64,000 nt of DNA from Ridgeia piscesae (GCA_025642075.2 JAODUO010000490.1:302501-366500), one strand, 5' to 3'. Shown: positions 35,497 to 47,830, counted from the stretch's first letter. Notes: a model not told the origin generated them from the sequence alone. Numbers and translations are program-made.

Positions 35497-37154
35497 CATC
35501 GGCTGCTACGAAGGTCGAGAAGTTTGTTGATAAGACACACCAGGCAGACTTCATGAAGGGAATGCATCAACAGCGACTGAACGACGAATACACCGATGTG
35601 ACATTGCAGTCAGGCGATGTGAAAATCCGTTGTCACAGAAACGTCCTGGCGGTTGCCAATAAATACATCAAAGCAATGTTCTCGACTGGTCTTGAGGAGA
35701 ATGTGTCGCCCACAGTCCAGCTGACAATGGAACCGGAAACAATGGTCACTATCATTGACTACATCTACACGGGTGAGGTCGAGCTGACCGTCGACAACGT
35801 GGAGGGTTTGGTCAAGGCATGCGACGTGTTACACCTGGATACCCTGAAGACAGCGTGTGAGAACTGAGCCATCCAACGTTGTCGGGTTCTACAAGTTTGC
35901 CGCGTTGTATAGGCTAAACCAGCTGCAGGAGAAAACGAGGAAAATGATGAAATCCGAGTTCAAGTCCGTTGCATTTGCTGATGAGTTCAAGGAATTGTCA
36001 TGCACTGAACTCATTGAATGGATCAGAAACGATGATGTCAATGTTGAGGACGAAGACGTTGTCATGGAGGCAGTCCTGGGTTGGATTAAGCACGACGTGG
36101 AAAACAGAAAATCGTCACTGGCATCGGTCATGAAACATGTCCGTCTACCATTTTGTTCACGCGCCTACCTGCGACACATGAAGGACAACATTGAGCTAAT
36201 GACACCCAAGTGCTTCGAGTACCTGCACGAGGCTCTGGTGTTCCAGGCGGACACTGTGCACCAGGACGAAATAAGCAGTGGCCGCACGGTGCCGCGCACT
36301 AGCTATCGTATGAAGTCTTGCCTCATGGTGGTTGGTGGAGAGAGCTGTCACTACTACGAGGAAGACACAAATCGTTGGCGTTCGATGACGGACCTGCCGC
36401 AGTCTGTCGGAGAGTTGTATAGCATCTGTCGTATTGAAGGAGGTCTTCTCCTTACCGGCGACTACACGGGAGGCAAGGTGTTGAACGAATGCTGGCTCTA
36501 CGACATCGCCATGAAGAAGTGGGAGGCGATGCCACCACTTATCACTGCTCGGCGTTTTCACCGCAGTGTCTCACTTGGCGATTGCGTCTACGTGATGGGA
36601 GGGCAGCATGATGGCAGCAACCGGCTGTCGTCAGTAGAGTGTCTAGACGTGAAGCGGCGGCAGTGGTCGGCCTTGCGGGACATGCCGCAGGCGGTGGACA
36701 AGGCCATGGTTGCTACGTATGGGAACAAAGTGTTTGTTTTTGGTGGTCGAGACGGGCAGAACACGGAGTTGCGCTGCACCCAGATATACGACACGACCCG
36801 GGGCAGCTAGAGCAGTGGGTCGGACACACCGGACGTGTGCAGCCTCGGCGCAGCTGTCACACTGGACGACTCTATCTATGTGGTGGAGGGAACAACTGCA
36901 CATGTCTGAAATACCACCCGGCCTCGGACACTTGGACAAGACTCAGTCAGCCACAGCAGAAGCACGGCAACGCTCCCGCGGTCGTGTGGCGAGGCTCGAT
37001 ACTAGTGTCTGGAAGTTCCAGTTCTTGGGGAAAGACACCCGTCATCGAAGCGTATGATCCCCGGTCAGACACCTGGTCTGTGTGCAGCATCGCGTCACTC
37101 AGTGAGAAGCTGACAGATCACTTTGTGTTCAACGTTGATCTCCATGGTGTGTGA
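35497..37154 (+). pseudogene. BTB-BACK-Kelch (KLHL) family copy B with three disabling lesions
   Basis: The exon begins after a good acceptor, with in-frame residues AATKVEKFVDKTHQADF leading into M (35553), so an upstream exon is expected. BTB domain: YTDVTLQSGDVKIRCHRNVL, IDYIYTGEVELT. A 17-nt gap relative to copy A at 35862 (GTGTGAGAACTGAGCC) shifts into the frame used from 35857, which carries BACK (DEFKELSCTELIEWI, CSRAYLRHMKDNIEL) and Kelch blades 1-4. TGG is changed to TAG at 36808-36810 (copy A has the tryptophan). A 1-nt loss at ~36887 (GGTGGAGGG against GGTGGGAGGG) shifts again before the last two blades, which end FNVDLHGV, stop at 37154. All lesions are relative to copy A, so a functional relative can be assumed elsewhere; sequencing error remains possible for the indels. 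Confidence 0.88.
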
Positions 37155-38745
37155 CAACGTTAACCTCCATGGTGTGTGACAACGTTAACCTCCATGGTGT
37201 GTGACAACGTTAACCTCCATGGTGTGTGACAACGTTAACCTCCATGGAGTGTGACAACGTTAACCTCCATGGAGTGTGACAACGTTAACCTCCGTGGTGT
37301 GTGACAACGTTAACCTCCATGGAGTGTGACAACGTTAACCTCCATGGAGTGTGACAACGTTAACCTCCGTGGTGTGTGACAACGTTAACCTCCTTGGAGT
37401 GTGACAACGTTAACCTCCATGGAGTGTGACAACGTTAACCTCCATGGAGTGTGACAACGTTAACCTCCATGGAGTGTGACAACGTTAACCTCCATGGTGT
37501 GTGACAACGTTAACCTCCATGGTGTGTGACAACGTTAACCTCCATGGTGTGTGACAACGTTAACCTCCATGGAGTGTGACAACGTTAACCTCCATGGAGT
37601 GTGACAACGTTAACCTCCATGGTGTGTGACAACGTTAACCTCCATGGAGTGTGACAAAGTTAACCTCCATGGAGTGTGACAACATTAACCTCCATGGTGT
37701 GTGACAACGTTAACCTCCATGGAGTGTGACAACGTTAACCTCCATGGAGTGTGACAACGTTAACCTCCATGGAGTGTGACAACGTTAACCTCCATGGTGT
37801 GTGACAACGTTAACCTCCATGGAGTGTGACAACGTTAACCTCCATGGAGTGTGACAACGTTAACCTCCGTGGTGTGTGACAACGTTAACCTCCATGGAGT
37901 GTGACAACGTTAACCTCCATGGAGTGTGACAACGTTATCCTCCATGGAGTGTGACAACGTTAACCTCCATGGAGTGTGACAACGTTAACCTCCATGGAGT
38001 GTGACAACGTTAACCTCCATGGAGTGTGACAACGTTAACCTCCATGGAGTGTGACAACGTTAACCTCCATGGTGTGTGACAACGTTAACCTCCATGGTGT
38101 GTGACAACGTTAACCTCCATGGTGTGTGACAACGTTAACCTCCATGGAGTGTGACAACGTTAACCTCCATGGAGTGTGACAACGTTAACCTCCATGGTGT
38201 GTGACAACGTTAACCTCCATGGTAGTGTGACAACGTTAACCTCCATGGAGTGTGACAACGTTGACCTCCATGGTGTGTGACAACGTTAACCTCCATGGAG
38301 TGTGACAACGTTGACCTCCATGGTGTGTGACAACGTTAACCTCCATGGAGTGTGACAACGTTAACCTCCATTGTGTGTGACAACGTTAACCTCCATGGAG
38401 TGTGACAACGTTAACCTCCATGGTGTGTGACAACGTTAACCTCCATGGTGTGTGACAACGTTAACCTCCATGGTGTGTGACAACGTTAACCTTCATGGAG
38501 TGTGACAACGTTAACCTCCATGGAGTGTGACAACGTTAACCTCCATGGAGTGTGACAACGTTAACCTCCATGGTGTGTGACAAAGTTAACCTCCATGGAG
38601 TGTGACAACGTTAACCTCCATGGAGTGTGACAACGTTAACCTCCATGGAGTGTAACAACGTTAACCTCCATTGTGTGTGACAACGTTAACCTCCATGGAG
38701 TGTGACAACGTTAACCTCCATGGAGTGTGACAACGTTAACCTCCA
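37126..38745 (+). repeat. ~64-copy 25-bp minisatellite derived from the Kelch stop-codon region
   Basis: The unit GTGTGACAACGTTAACCTCC plus ATGGA/T repeats from the stop codon onward. Its seed is the coding TTCAACGTTGATCTCCATGG followed by TGTGTGA. Two unit types alternate (ATGGAGTG and ATGGTGTG). Almost all units are 25 bp. Each carries the palindromes AACGTT, GTTAAC and CCATGG. Confidence 0.96.
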
Positions 38746-39281
38746 GCGCTGTACTCATCAAGCACGTGTGTGAACGTCAGTGAGTTGGATGTAAAGAACT
38801 ACATCCAGTTGTTGATTGCTGTAGCTGGAATTAGCGTGTAATGTAGAACAGCAGATGTCTTTTTGCGATACAAAACATATTGTGGGAATCAAGCAGATTT
38901 CGCCACATAATGTTATTGCGGCAGCAATGGGATAGATGATTCGCTGATGCCATTTTAACGATGTGCCCCGCCAGTCGGCGCCACTTGACACGTAATTGAT
39001 GTTTATCTTAAGACGCATTAGGTAGCATAGGTTACTTGTAGCCGAAACTAAATGTGTAACCTTTTAGTGTATAACATTTAAATTTTGGTAGATGCACGGA
39101 ATATTATCTATCACAGTTGACAAACACCCATGTACGACAGTACGAACGCATCTTCGTACATACGCACCCACATCCGTTTAATCATCGCTTTTTCCAAAAA
39201 GGTCTGCGCGACCCATTCTGAGATATGCATGTATCCTGTGTGCCATAGCATTTTGCCATTGTATTTATCAAATATTATTGG

Positions 39282-39359
<78 letters not shown>

Positions 39360-39790
39360 TTGTGATGTAGAAATAGTCAGTTATGTTGATGTACATATTG
39401 TGAACCTAATATGGAATATGGCGAGAAAGAATATAAACAAGGTAACAGTTATCGCTCCAAGATGAGATCATCTGCTGCATGTAAAAAATGCATGCCCGTT
39501 ACAGGTTATTACATACTATAAACATATTAATATGTTTATATTGACAATAACTCGGACTAAATGTATGGTAACATATTAATACCATACGCGTTATACACGT
39601 GTCAGTAAACACAACGGCGAATATAAGTGTTCATTACTACTGGTGACGTTTCCTTGTGTTATTTGTATTAGTTTACATACTGTATGTTGTTACTCAAACT
39701 CAGATGAGTCCGTAATAAAACGTGTTTTCTACTATTTTTCTATTTTTGTTATGATTAGGCGCTTACTAGTTGCATTTCATTAAAAAATAT
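38746..39790 (+). other. 3' flank of Kelch copy B, intact version of the duplicated block
   Basis: Parallels copy A's flank. It includes the empty transposon target site TACTACTGGTGACG at ~39640-39653 and AATAAA at 39714-39719, the probable polyadenylation signal of the ancestral gene. A copy-B-only (GA)n lies inside. Confidence 0.75.
39284..39355. repeat. (GA)n microsatellite
   Basis: About 35 GA dinucleotides inside the Kelch-B flank; absent from the matching place in copy A. Confidence 0.95.
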
Positions 39791-40871
39791 GTTGACTATT
39801 AAGTTACAGCCATTCATAAAACTGCGAAATTAATTTTTGACTAATACCACATCGTAGCCAATGGATACATACCTATGCAGTATCATAGAATTCACCCACA
39901 GTCCCGTTCAATTGATTTTTGTCTTTCCTCAAGTCATTTGTACTGAAGTGTTCAATCACATAACCTGAGCAAATGTGGCATTTACCTGCAGAAGTCGTAA
40001 TCTGTTCGAAATGAGTTCTTTCGTCTTGCCATATATTTGTAGAAAGCGTAATGGAAATACTGTTAGTGGCGACATCTAGACAAAATTCTTGTTATATACC
40101 ACTAGGACCTATGAGGTGAAATTCAGAAAAGTGGAAGTCTATGAATTAAATTACAAGAACTGCCACACTAGCAGGCTAATGACGTTGCAGCTCCTTATAT
40201 ACGAACCTCTCTAATTTATTCTGGACGGAATTATGTCGGTCTCAACTAACGAGAATATTTAAAGTATAACAATAATTGTATATTTTATTGTAAGCATAAC
40301 ATTGTGTAGTTATTGTATACCCGGATGAAACGCTGACTCTAGGCTTCCAACCGAGACAGTCACTTCAGGAATCTAAGAGGATAACGCATACTCAAATAGG
40401 ACACCATGCCAGGCCACGACGGTCACCATATTCGAGGGAATAAGTGAAGTGAAACAAATAGTTAACGAAATTTTCGTTGCTTGTTGGCTGAATCGGATAT
40501 TACTATTGGGAGGTTGACACGGAGCTTCACCACAATTCCGTTATTTCGACATCAGACAACATAATTGCTTAATTGACTGATTGCCCGAAACAATATTGAA
40601 TACAAAGTCAGGAATTATACATACAAATCCTTATATACTATCAACAATAAGCAGGAAAGAAGCGAACTGCTTATGATTCCTTTATTCAGTTATGAACAAA
40701 ACATGTATGCCACCTTGGTGCAATTATTCTGATACCAAAGTTTCTCAAATAAATGTCATAAAATACATGATAATGAGCTTTCTCAACTAGCTATACTGTT
40801 CATAAATATTAATACATACTATTATACTCAAGTATACAACTGTAACGTAATTGTGCGGTGTTTCCTGTTAA
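39791..40871. other. No gene or repeat recognised
   Basis: AT-rich unique sequence. Confidence 0.5.
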
Positions 40872-41763
40872 TATGTTCTCCAGGTGTATTGTTTCATTGA
40901 CTTTTTAAATATTTTCATAGATGTACATTCTTCAATATGATGTTTCATGATAACAGTATTCCATAGTTTGGGACCAACATATGCGAGTGTGGTTTATCTG
41001 GTATTGTTTTTTAACGTGGTATATTGTCAGTTGTATGCTGTCTCATATTACAGTTGTGTGATGGTGTGTGCTTCTTGAACGTGTCTTGAAATATATTTGG
41101 TAACCTACCCGATTATGTTTGTACATTAATGTACAAGTTACATATTTGTTCAGTTGATAGATGTTCATAATTTGATGTGCTTTAAATAAAACATATGTAT
41201 CATTTCTAAATTCAACATGAGTTATTATACGAATGATTTGATTTTACAATATATGAATTTTAACTAAATATATTGTTGGGGCTCTTCCCCATACTATGCT
41301 ACAATAGGTAATAAAAGGGTATATAAAGATATAATATAGATTAATCTAGTGGCGTAGCCAGAGGGGCCATGACCCCCCAATCCTGGGGAAAATAGGATGG
41401 TGGGGAAGGGAGGACCAATAAATGACTGCCTGATTCATAGAGTCACAAAGTACAATGGGTTTCAGGATGCCTGTGTAATAATTTCTTTCCCAGTCATACC
41501 CTTTCGCAAACAAATGTCATAATTCAAATAGGATTAAGTTATGAATTGTCCACTTCTGTCGCTCGCTGCAGCATAAGAGTTGACAGAGCGATGAAAATGT
41601 CATTGTTTTCAATGTGTTAATGGCTATTAAGGATTCAAAATAATAGTTGCCCGGTTATTAGACTAGTTATTAGATTAGGCATTTTGTTGATATTTTCTTG
41701 GTATCACTGTCGTCATGGGTGAGTTGACCATGAATTCCTTCTCCATTGTCTTTTTTCTTCCTC

Positions 41764-42168
41764 TCACTTTTCTCTTACTACATTCTCTGTCAGCAGTCTC
41801 CAATTCCTTCTATCTCTAATTTCCCCCCATTCTTCTCCCACTCTTTCTAGGTAATTGTTAATGCAATCCCCCATCGCAATTTCGGTCTTCCGGGCCTCCA
41901 CCCCTTCCACTTTCTGGGCATCTGCTCTCTTTGCTAATTTTTCATCTCCCCCTTTGTCTCCATGACCAGCCCACGTACCCCTCACCAATTTCTTCTTAGA
42001 ACTTTCATTCACTCCAACCTCCATTACAATTACATACATATTTTTATCAGTCTCGTAACTCCCACAATTATTCTTACCAGGTTTTTTTTCTTGCAAACCT
42101 GGACCTTCTGTTGTTTCTCTGTTACTGCCATCGTCTCTAGTGAATTCATGTATGCCGGGGTAACACAC
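41764..42168 (-). pseudogene. Possible LINE C-terminal fragment carried inside the TTAA element
   Basis: The minus-strand ORF includes LVRGTWAGHGDKGGDEKLAK, ADAQKVEG, MGDCINNYLERVGEEWG and RRNWRLLTENVVREK. The WAGH...GR-type...RxW layout is that of the tail of some LINE reverse transcriptases. No catalytic part is present. Confidence 0.45.
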
Positions 42169-42689
42169 GAGCTGAGCATATTTCCTTAACGTTTACGTGA
42201 TGTGCGCCTATCTCCCGTCACCCATTCGACTTTCCTCCAAGCGTTTGCCCCGGCTATAATCCTCATTGTAACCAAAGCAATTAAACTAGTGGATTTTGCA
42301 CTGGGAAAATGCCACTTCCTATCGTGAATTTATATATTGTAATACGCAACGTTACATGTTGTGAAGTTACTACTGGTTGAACGCCAACGCCACATCATCT
42401 ATGTTAAGGTAGGGATGTTTCATTATTGTTTCATCAGAGTAAGTACATGTTGGTATTTGTCATGGTCTTTGTCAGTAGGGCTGGGAGAGTAGCGTGAGGA
42501 ATGTGGTGGCCGTTTGTAGATGGATATTATGAAGGGGCTATCGGTTCGTGTCTCTTTAATGATGTGTTGTTTCTCTCTTACTTTCTAACTTTGACGCCTT
42601 CTGTGAATGGTTTTGCAGAACTGCCAGCTATATTGGTCAGTGAACATGGTTGTCATGTCGGTATTTCATTTTAAGCCAGTTGGTTTGGA

Positions 42690-42691
<2 letters not shown>

Positions 42692-42750
<59 letters not shown>

Positions 42751-43100
42751 CATACATACATACATACATACATACATACATACATACATACATACATACA
42801 TACATACATACATACATACATACATACATACATACATACATACATACATACATACATACATACATACATACATACATACATACATACATACATACATACA
42901 TACATACATACATACATACATACATACATACATACATACATACATACATACATACATACATACATACATACATACATACATACATACATACATACATACA
43001 TACATACATACATACATACATACATACATACATACATACATACATACATACATACATACATACATACATACATACATACATACATACATACATACATACA
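42692..43100. repeat. (TA)n then (CATA)n microsatellite
   Basis: TA repeats to ~42745 followed by ~88 copies of CATA without visible interruption, inside the TTAA element. Confidence 0.97.
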
Positions 43101-43510
43101 GAGTTTACTTGGTTGTCGGGTGGTCCCGTCCAAGGCGAAATCCTGGCTACGCCACTGGATTAACCAAAGTTATTTTGTTCACTTAGTTCTTCATTTTCCA
43201 GAACATGCCCACACTCTTATATATTTTTACATGCATACTTTATATGTTCACTCCAATCATTCCTAGAAATTGGGTATCGTTAAAAGTGTCTATTTGAATT
43301 ACATCTAGATAAATGTTCTTGATTATGTTTCTTACACTAGGAATATTGCTAAATATCATTGTACACGTTTTCTGAATATTTAACGAAAGTTGATTAGCTT
43401 TAAGCCAAAGTGAAAAATGTTGTATTTAAATATTTAAATCATGTTCTTTTTTTGCAAATATTCCCCTTTGATAAAAATATTAGTGTCATCTGCATACATT
43501 ATAGGAAAGG

Positions 43511-44279
43511 TGGTTTGTGACCAGTGAACGCTACTTGTAACGAAGTACATTTTTGGGAAATTACTTTTACTTGTACCGAAGTAGTTTTTGTTTACTTTCT
43601 TACTGTTTGCTTCTAAATGTTGCGTTACTATAGTCTATACTCTACCACCAGTTTTCGGATTACAGGTTTACCAAGTTTATAACTGCAACGAATTCGGATT
43701 GATGCGCGTCACTGTGGCTCTGTGTCGTCCCTCGACCCCTGATTGTGTAGCCGTTGTTTGTTTTGTGGCTCTGGGATTAAGGTCAACTAAAGAGTAAATA
43801 TGAAACCTGTTTGTGTTGCGCTGACACCAAAGATCAGCGCATTTCCCTGCTGCCAGTCCTGGCTTCGCACATTGTCTTCGGTGTTTCGGTAAAACCGTCG
43901 CTTCGACCATGCCTCAAGTCAATGGCTTGCAAGTTGCAATCGAGATTCGTAGACACTTCTTGTTTGGAAATCAGATAAATAAGTTGCATCACATTAGAAA
44001 ATATCAGTATAATGCTAGGTTGAAATGGCATAATGCATTGTATCGCAAAACATGCTACTGGTGCATAAACTTATGAATTCATCACCCGCCTATGGAATTG
44101 GGAGTCGCCGTCTGTTTGGCATGGTAAATGGCGTTATAAATTGTCATTTTAACGCTAACTGAAAGACGAAGGAAGTTATGCCAATAATGAGCGTATTTAT
44201 TTTTGTTTTGAACCTTTAAACAATTTTAGTTCTCTGCATGTCAACTCTTGCGTGTTCACCGACTGAGCTTGGTTGTAGT
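43511..44279. other. No gene recognised
   Basis: Only short ORFs and AT-rich sequence. Confidence 0.5.
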
Positions 44280-44722
44280 GTTGTCTTCTTATCATTAATT
44301 TGGAATTTCTAAACAAATCCACTATTTGTTTGTGTAAACTCATTTCTGGTAGGTGTGCCACACTGAACCATACAATTTGACTGCAAAGATGCGTGTGTCT
44401 GTTTAAATGGAACCAGGTTACAGTTGGTGCAATACATCGTCATCGTCAGCGTATTCAATAACAGTTAAGCCTTCATCGCAGACGAGAACTCTATAGGAGA
44501 TTATTTCATCACTTGTTCCGGCATTTTATCATTCGTATTTATATCCATTTTCATAATTGCTTTCCCGGTGTTTTGTACTAATTTGTTTGAACTGCTGTTT
44601 TCTTATAATTCATTTGGAATTTCTAAAAACAAATTCCTGTTTGTGTATGCTCCTTTGTGATATACGTACCACTCTCATTCAGTTTGACTGCAAACATCTT
44701 TCAGTTTAAATGGAGCCATTAC
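44280..44722 (+). repeat. Diverged tandem duplication (~305-bp offset)
   Basis: 44280-44415 and 44585-44722 share TTGGAATTTCTAAA, TTTGTTTGTG/CCTGTTTGTG, TTTGACTGCAAA and GTTTAAATGGARCCA in the same order. The second copy leads into a 72-codon ORF (44710-44928, MEPLPQKHVFLP onward) of unknown meaning. Confidence 0.65.
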
Positions 44723-44928
44723 CTCAAAAGCACGTCTTCCTTCCCAACAGAACCCACTATAAATGTAACAATGTGTTAAGACAAGACAAAGCTGGTGTTA
44801 ATGAAATTACAATGGGCTGGACTTATGGAAAGTATGTGGAAAGAATGCTTGGCCAAGAGAGCGGTTGCACTGAGTCAAGAAGGAAGAAATTAACAGGAAG
44901 ACATGCTATGTTCTGGAGGACTGCATAA

Positions 44929-45794
44929 ATGTAGATTTGAAATTATTGACGGGGGTTGGAAATGGAAACCGGAAGACTTAGGAGTGGAGAGAACAGTGTG
45001 TGAGCGAGCAACAACCACGAATCGATGACCAGGAGACGAAGCCAAACTCACCCATGATACAAGGCAACAAGAGAAGAACAACTTGTATCGTCCACAATGG
45101 AGAGGTCTGCATAGGCTGCGTTTGTATTTGCCAATATGTACGTGTGCGTGCATGAATTCGTGTATGCGTGCATGAGCTCATGTATCTCTCTCACCCACGT
45201 ATATCGGCTAAACGTGTTTTCGCGGCCCCCAAAGCCCACCTTCCTACAACTTCCTACAATTCGGGGTTGTTGGGCTGAAATTGTTAAACGGTCCCGAGGG
45301 ATTGACCATTAATACCGCCTGGGCTCCTACGTACTCGTCACAACTGTTTTTCTCTCTATCGCATTCGTATACGAATAACGCATTACCACAGCAAAGTACA
45401 GCTATCGTCACAATTCGTATAAGTGGCTTCAGCGGCATCTTTCGAAGTTGCAGCTGAAGACGGTGTTCGGAGTAATAAATGGAACCAGGCTGGTGATAAA
45501 TCACGTTGGTTAAGTGCAGCCACAAACGTAAACACCCAACAGCTTCCCAGGCAGGTCCAGGTGGAGTGTGGCTGGGACTGTGAAGTGTGACACGTTGTAA
45601 CATACAGCAGCCACCGTGTTAGTTAGTAGTAGACGTAAATAGTAGTACTATTATATATTATATACCTACAGCGTATAGAGGTACTTATATAAATGATAAG
45701 GTAATTAATGAGTTAACGGTCAAGGTAAGGTGTGGAGCCGATGATCCCACACAGATCGCAGTCCTTTCGTTTATACTTCGTAGAAGAACAGATT
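44929..45794. other. No gene recognised
   Basis: No coding homology or repeat family seen. Confidence 0.45.
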
Positions 45795-45995
45795 ATCAGC
45801 TGATTGTGTAGGTGCTAGTAGTGTTAATATATTTAAAAATAAAATCGACATATACCTAAGAAGGGCGGGGTATACTTAGATAGATAGGTTGGACTCTCGA
45901 TAAGCCAAATGGCTTCCTAGTCCACCTGCCATCTAGAGTGGAATCTCTAGGTGGCAATCTTGTTAAATCTTGTTAAATCTTGTTAAATCTTCTAT
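45795..45995 (+). mobile_element. Short 5'-truncated LINE copy, same family as 30565-31047
   Basis: Encodes SADCVGASSVNIFKNKIDIY and LRRAGYT, stop at 45877-45879, followed by a 3' tail nearly identical to the other copy (AGATAGATAGGTTGGACTCT, TCTAGGTGGCAATCTTG) and ending in three TCTTGTTAAA units. This copy has the intact C-terminus that the first lacks. Confidence 0.85.
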
Positions 45996-46290
45996 TGAGT
46001 AGATAGATTAATGTTCCCTGCGCATAGTCCAGTTGCAGATAAGTATTCCCTGCTTATGACGGGTAAACTGACACACTGTACAACCTTTGAAGAGGAGTGC
46101 AGTTTTTACATTTTTATTTATGTTGCTCAGTTCCATATGTTATTGGATCATGTCACCTTTGGGGCGCACAGCCTATCCAGACCAGTCCCCTATTATAAAA
46201 TAGCGGTTAGGTTTAGGGGTTATGGTTAGGGTGTGTGTGTATTGCATAATGCAGCATGCTACGTTGTGTTGTCTGTACTGTTATAAAATA

Positions 46291-46322
46291 GGGGTTAGGG
46301 TTAGGGTTAGGTTAGGGTTAAC
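46291..46322 (+). repeat. Short TTAGGG-type interstitial repeat
   Basis: GGGGTTAGGGTTAGGGTTAG plus GTTAGGGTTA; a degenerate relative is at 46204-46230. Too short to be a telomere. Confidence 0.7.
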
Positions 46323-46483
46323 CGCTGATAATATAAAATATGCGAATGATCAGATAAACACGAATAAGCAGAAACGCTTCACACAGACACAAGTCGGCCC
46401 TACAGAATAGAACAATATAACAAGTCATCGAGGCTTGCGACGGGTGACGAATGTACGTGTGCACACTTTATATACATTGAAGG

Positions 46484-46570
46484 TCGTGCGCGTGCGCGTG
46501 CGCGTGCGCGTGCGGGTGTGTATTTGCGCGTGCGTGTGTGTGTCTGCATGCATGCGTGCGCGTGCGTGCG
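46484..46570. repeat. Alternating purine-pyrimidine GCGCGT/GTGTGC tract
   Basis: GTGCGCGTGCGCGTGCGCGT followed by GTGTGTGTCTGCATGCATGC-type sequence. Such alternation favours Z-DNA. Confidence 0.75.
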
Positions 46571-46599
46571 TGCATGAGGTATCAGACTGCCGACGTTTG

Positions 46600-47830
46600 G
46601 CATTACACATGACATGGCTGCTACGATGCAACACTAACTGCAACTCAACAAGATGTGTTGTGTTACTTTTTGTTTCACACGCGCATACTATACTAGTACA
46701 TACGCACTTACACGTACACAACCGTGCACGCACACACAAACGCACGCTCGCGCGCACTTACACGCTAATCCTTTTCACAGTTGGTCGTAGCAGAACATGC
46801 GTGTTCTACAGACACCGATGGTGTCTCCCAAAAAGTAATTACGCCATATTAAAATGTTACTTTTGCTGTGAAACATGACACCCAGTTATTTTAATTTGTT
46901 ATTACATTGCTGTCATAGGGCCTGCAAGTGGTCACGATACAAGGCGTGACTCCGCGCGACTGGAGCTTATTGGGGACTAAGCGAGATTAATTGGGGACTG
47001 GACACAAGAATAATATTTTAACGATGGGTGACAGTTGTAGCTTCCGACTGATGAATACTAGGAAAATCAGTTCCTAAATATCTTGTGTTATACGTTTCTT
47101 ATCTTAAATGTCCGATTTAATATTGAGTTTACCACACTATCATAGGCACACAGCGATTTACGTAGTGCAGATAATAGCCACGATGTTAGGCTGTATGTGT
47201 CTTTTACGGGATTTGCGTTTTATATTGCTGTACGTTGTGGTTTCGATAAGCACTTATATCTGACAAGTTGTCTAAATGCACATAATCATAACACATGTAT
47301 ACGTTTGGCCCAAACAGGTTGTACTGCGCGAAAACTGGCACTCTTCATTATTAGTCAAAATCGCCAAACACAAGTACTTGCCGCTATTGCCATGGCAACC
47401 ACCGTAATAATGGGTTAAAATTCATGATTTCCCTGATCATTGTCACCGGCAAAATGTTCCACTACTTCTGCTTGTAATAATCCTTCGGACAATATAACTG
47501 AAATACGCTATTTCGGGACAGTTCGATTATTACGACCAAAACAAAACAAAGTCCTATATGTTAACATGGAGTATATGGACCTCCTGCCCCCAACTGCCCC
47601 CAGCCTCGTTTTCGCGCGCGAGACTTGCACGCCCTATTACGTTGCTGTATTTGGAAGATGGTAAAGAAACAAGGTTGACATTTAGTAATGTTTACAGTAA
47701 AAACTGTTGATGCATATTGTTATTAATGTTTGAAACGCATTGCGAAATTGTCGGTGGATCCATATTATGTCGTTGTGGAATGCTTTAAGTTGCGTGATGG
47801 CATTATAATTAGGTACCACCATAACTAATC
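46600..47830. other. No gene recognised
   Basis: Short ORFs only. A CG-rich patch CGTTTTCGCGCGCGAGAC is at ~47608-47625. Confidence 0.45.

Larger units (their letters stand above)
41345..43159. mobile_element. 1815-bp TTAA-flanked TIR element nested in a LINE
   Basis: Ends TCTAGTGGCGTAGCCAG and (complement of the right end) TCCAGTGGCGTAGCCAG, flanked by TTAA at 41341-41344 and 43160-43163. TTAA duplication fits the piggyBac or Kolobok superfamilies; no transposase is seen, so it is probably non-autonomous. It contains a minus-strand RT-tail-like ORF and a large TA/CATA microsatellite. Confidence 0.82.
40872..43510 (-). mobile_element. LINE reverse transcriptase fragment split by a TTAA element
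   Basis: Minus strand. 43510-43160 reads PIMYADDTNIFIKGEY (the catalytic YADD), then frameshifted LSLNIQKT- and FLGM-like blocks. 41344-40872 reads YCSIVWGRAPT and, across indels, RIITHVEFRNDTYVLFKAHQ, YQLNKYVTCT, VGPKLWNTV and MKIFKKSMKQYTWRTY, stop. Joining 43164 to 41344 with a single TTAA gives the continuous frame KITLVNLYYIFIYPFITYCS. The element is decayed. Confidence 0.82.

Noticed and set aside
37126..38745. Possible CRISPR array (regular 25-bp repeats)
   Set aside because: No variable spacers; units are directly adjacent, derived from the neighbouring coding end, and the genome is animal.
42607..43266. HTYI/CMYV repeat ORFs, over 200 codons
   Set aside because: Translation of (CATA)n; the array lies inside a non-autonomous element.
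46291..46322. True telomere or chromosome end
   Set aside because: Only a few TTAGGG units, with unique sequence on both sides.
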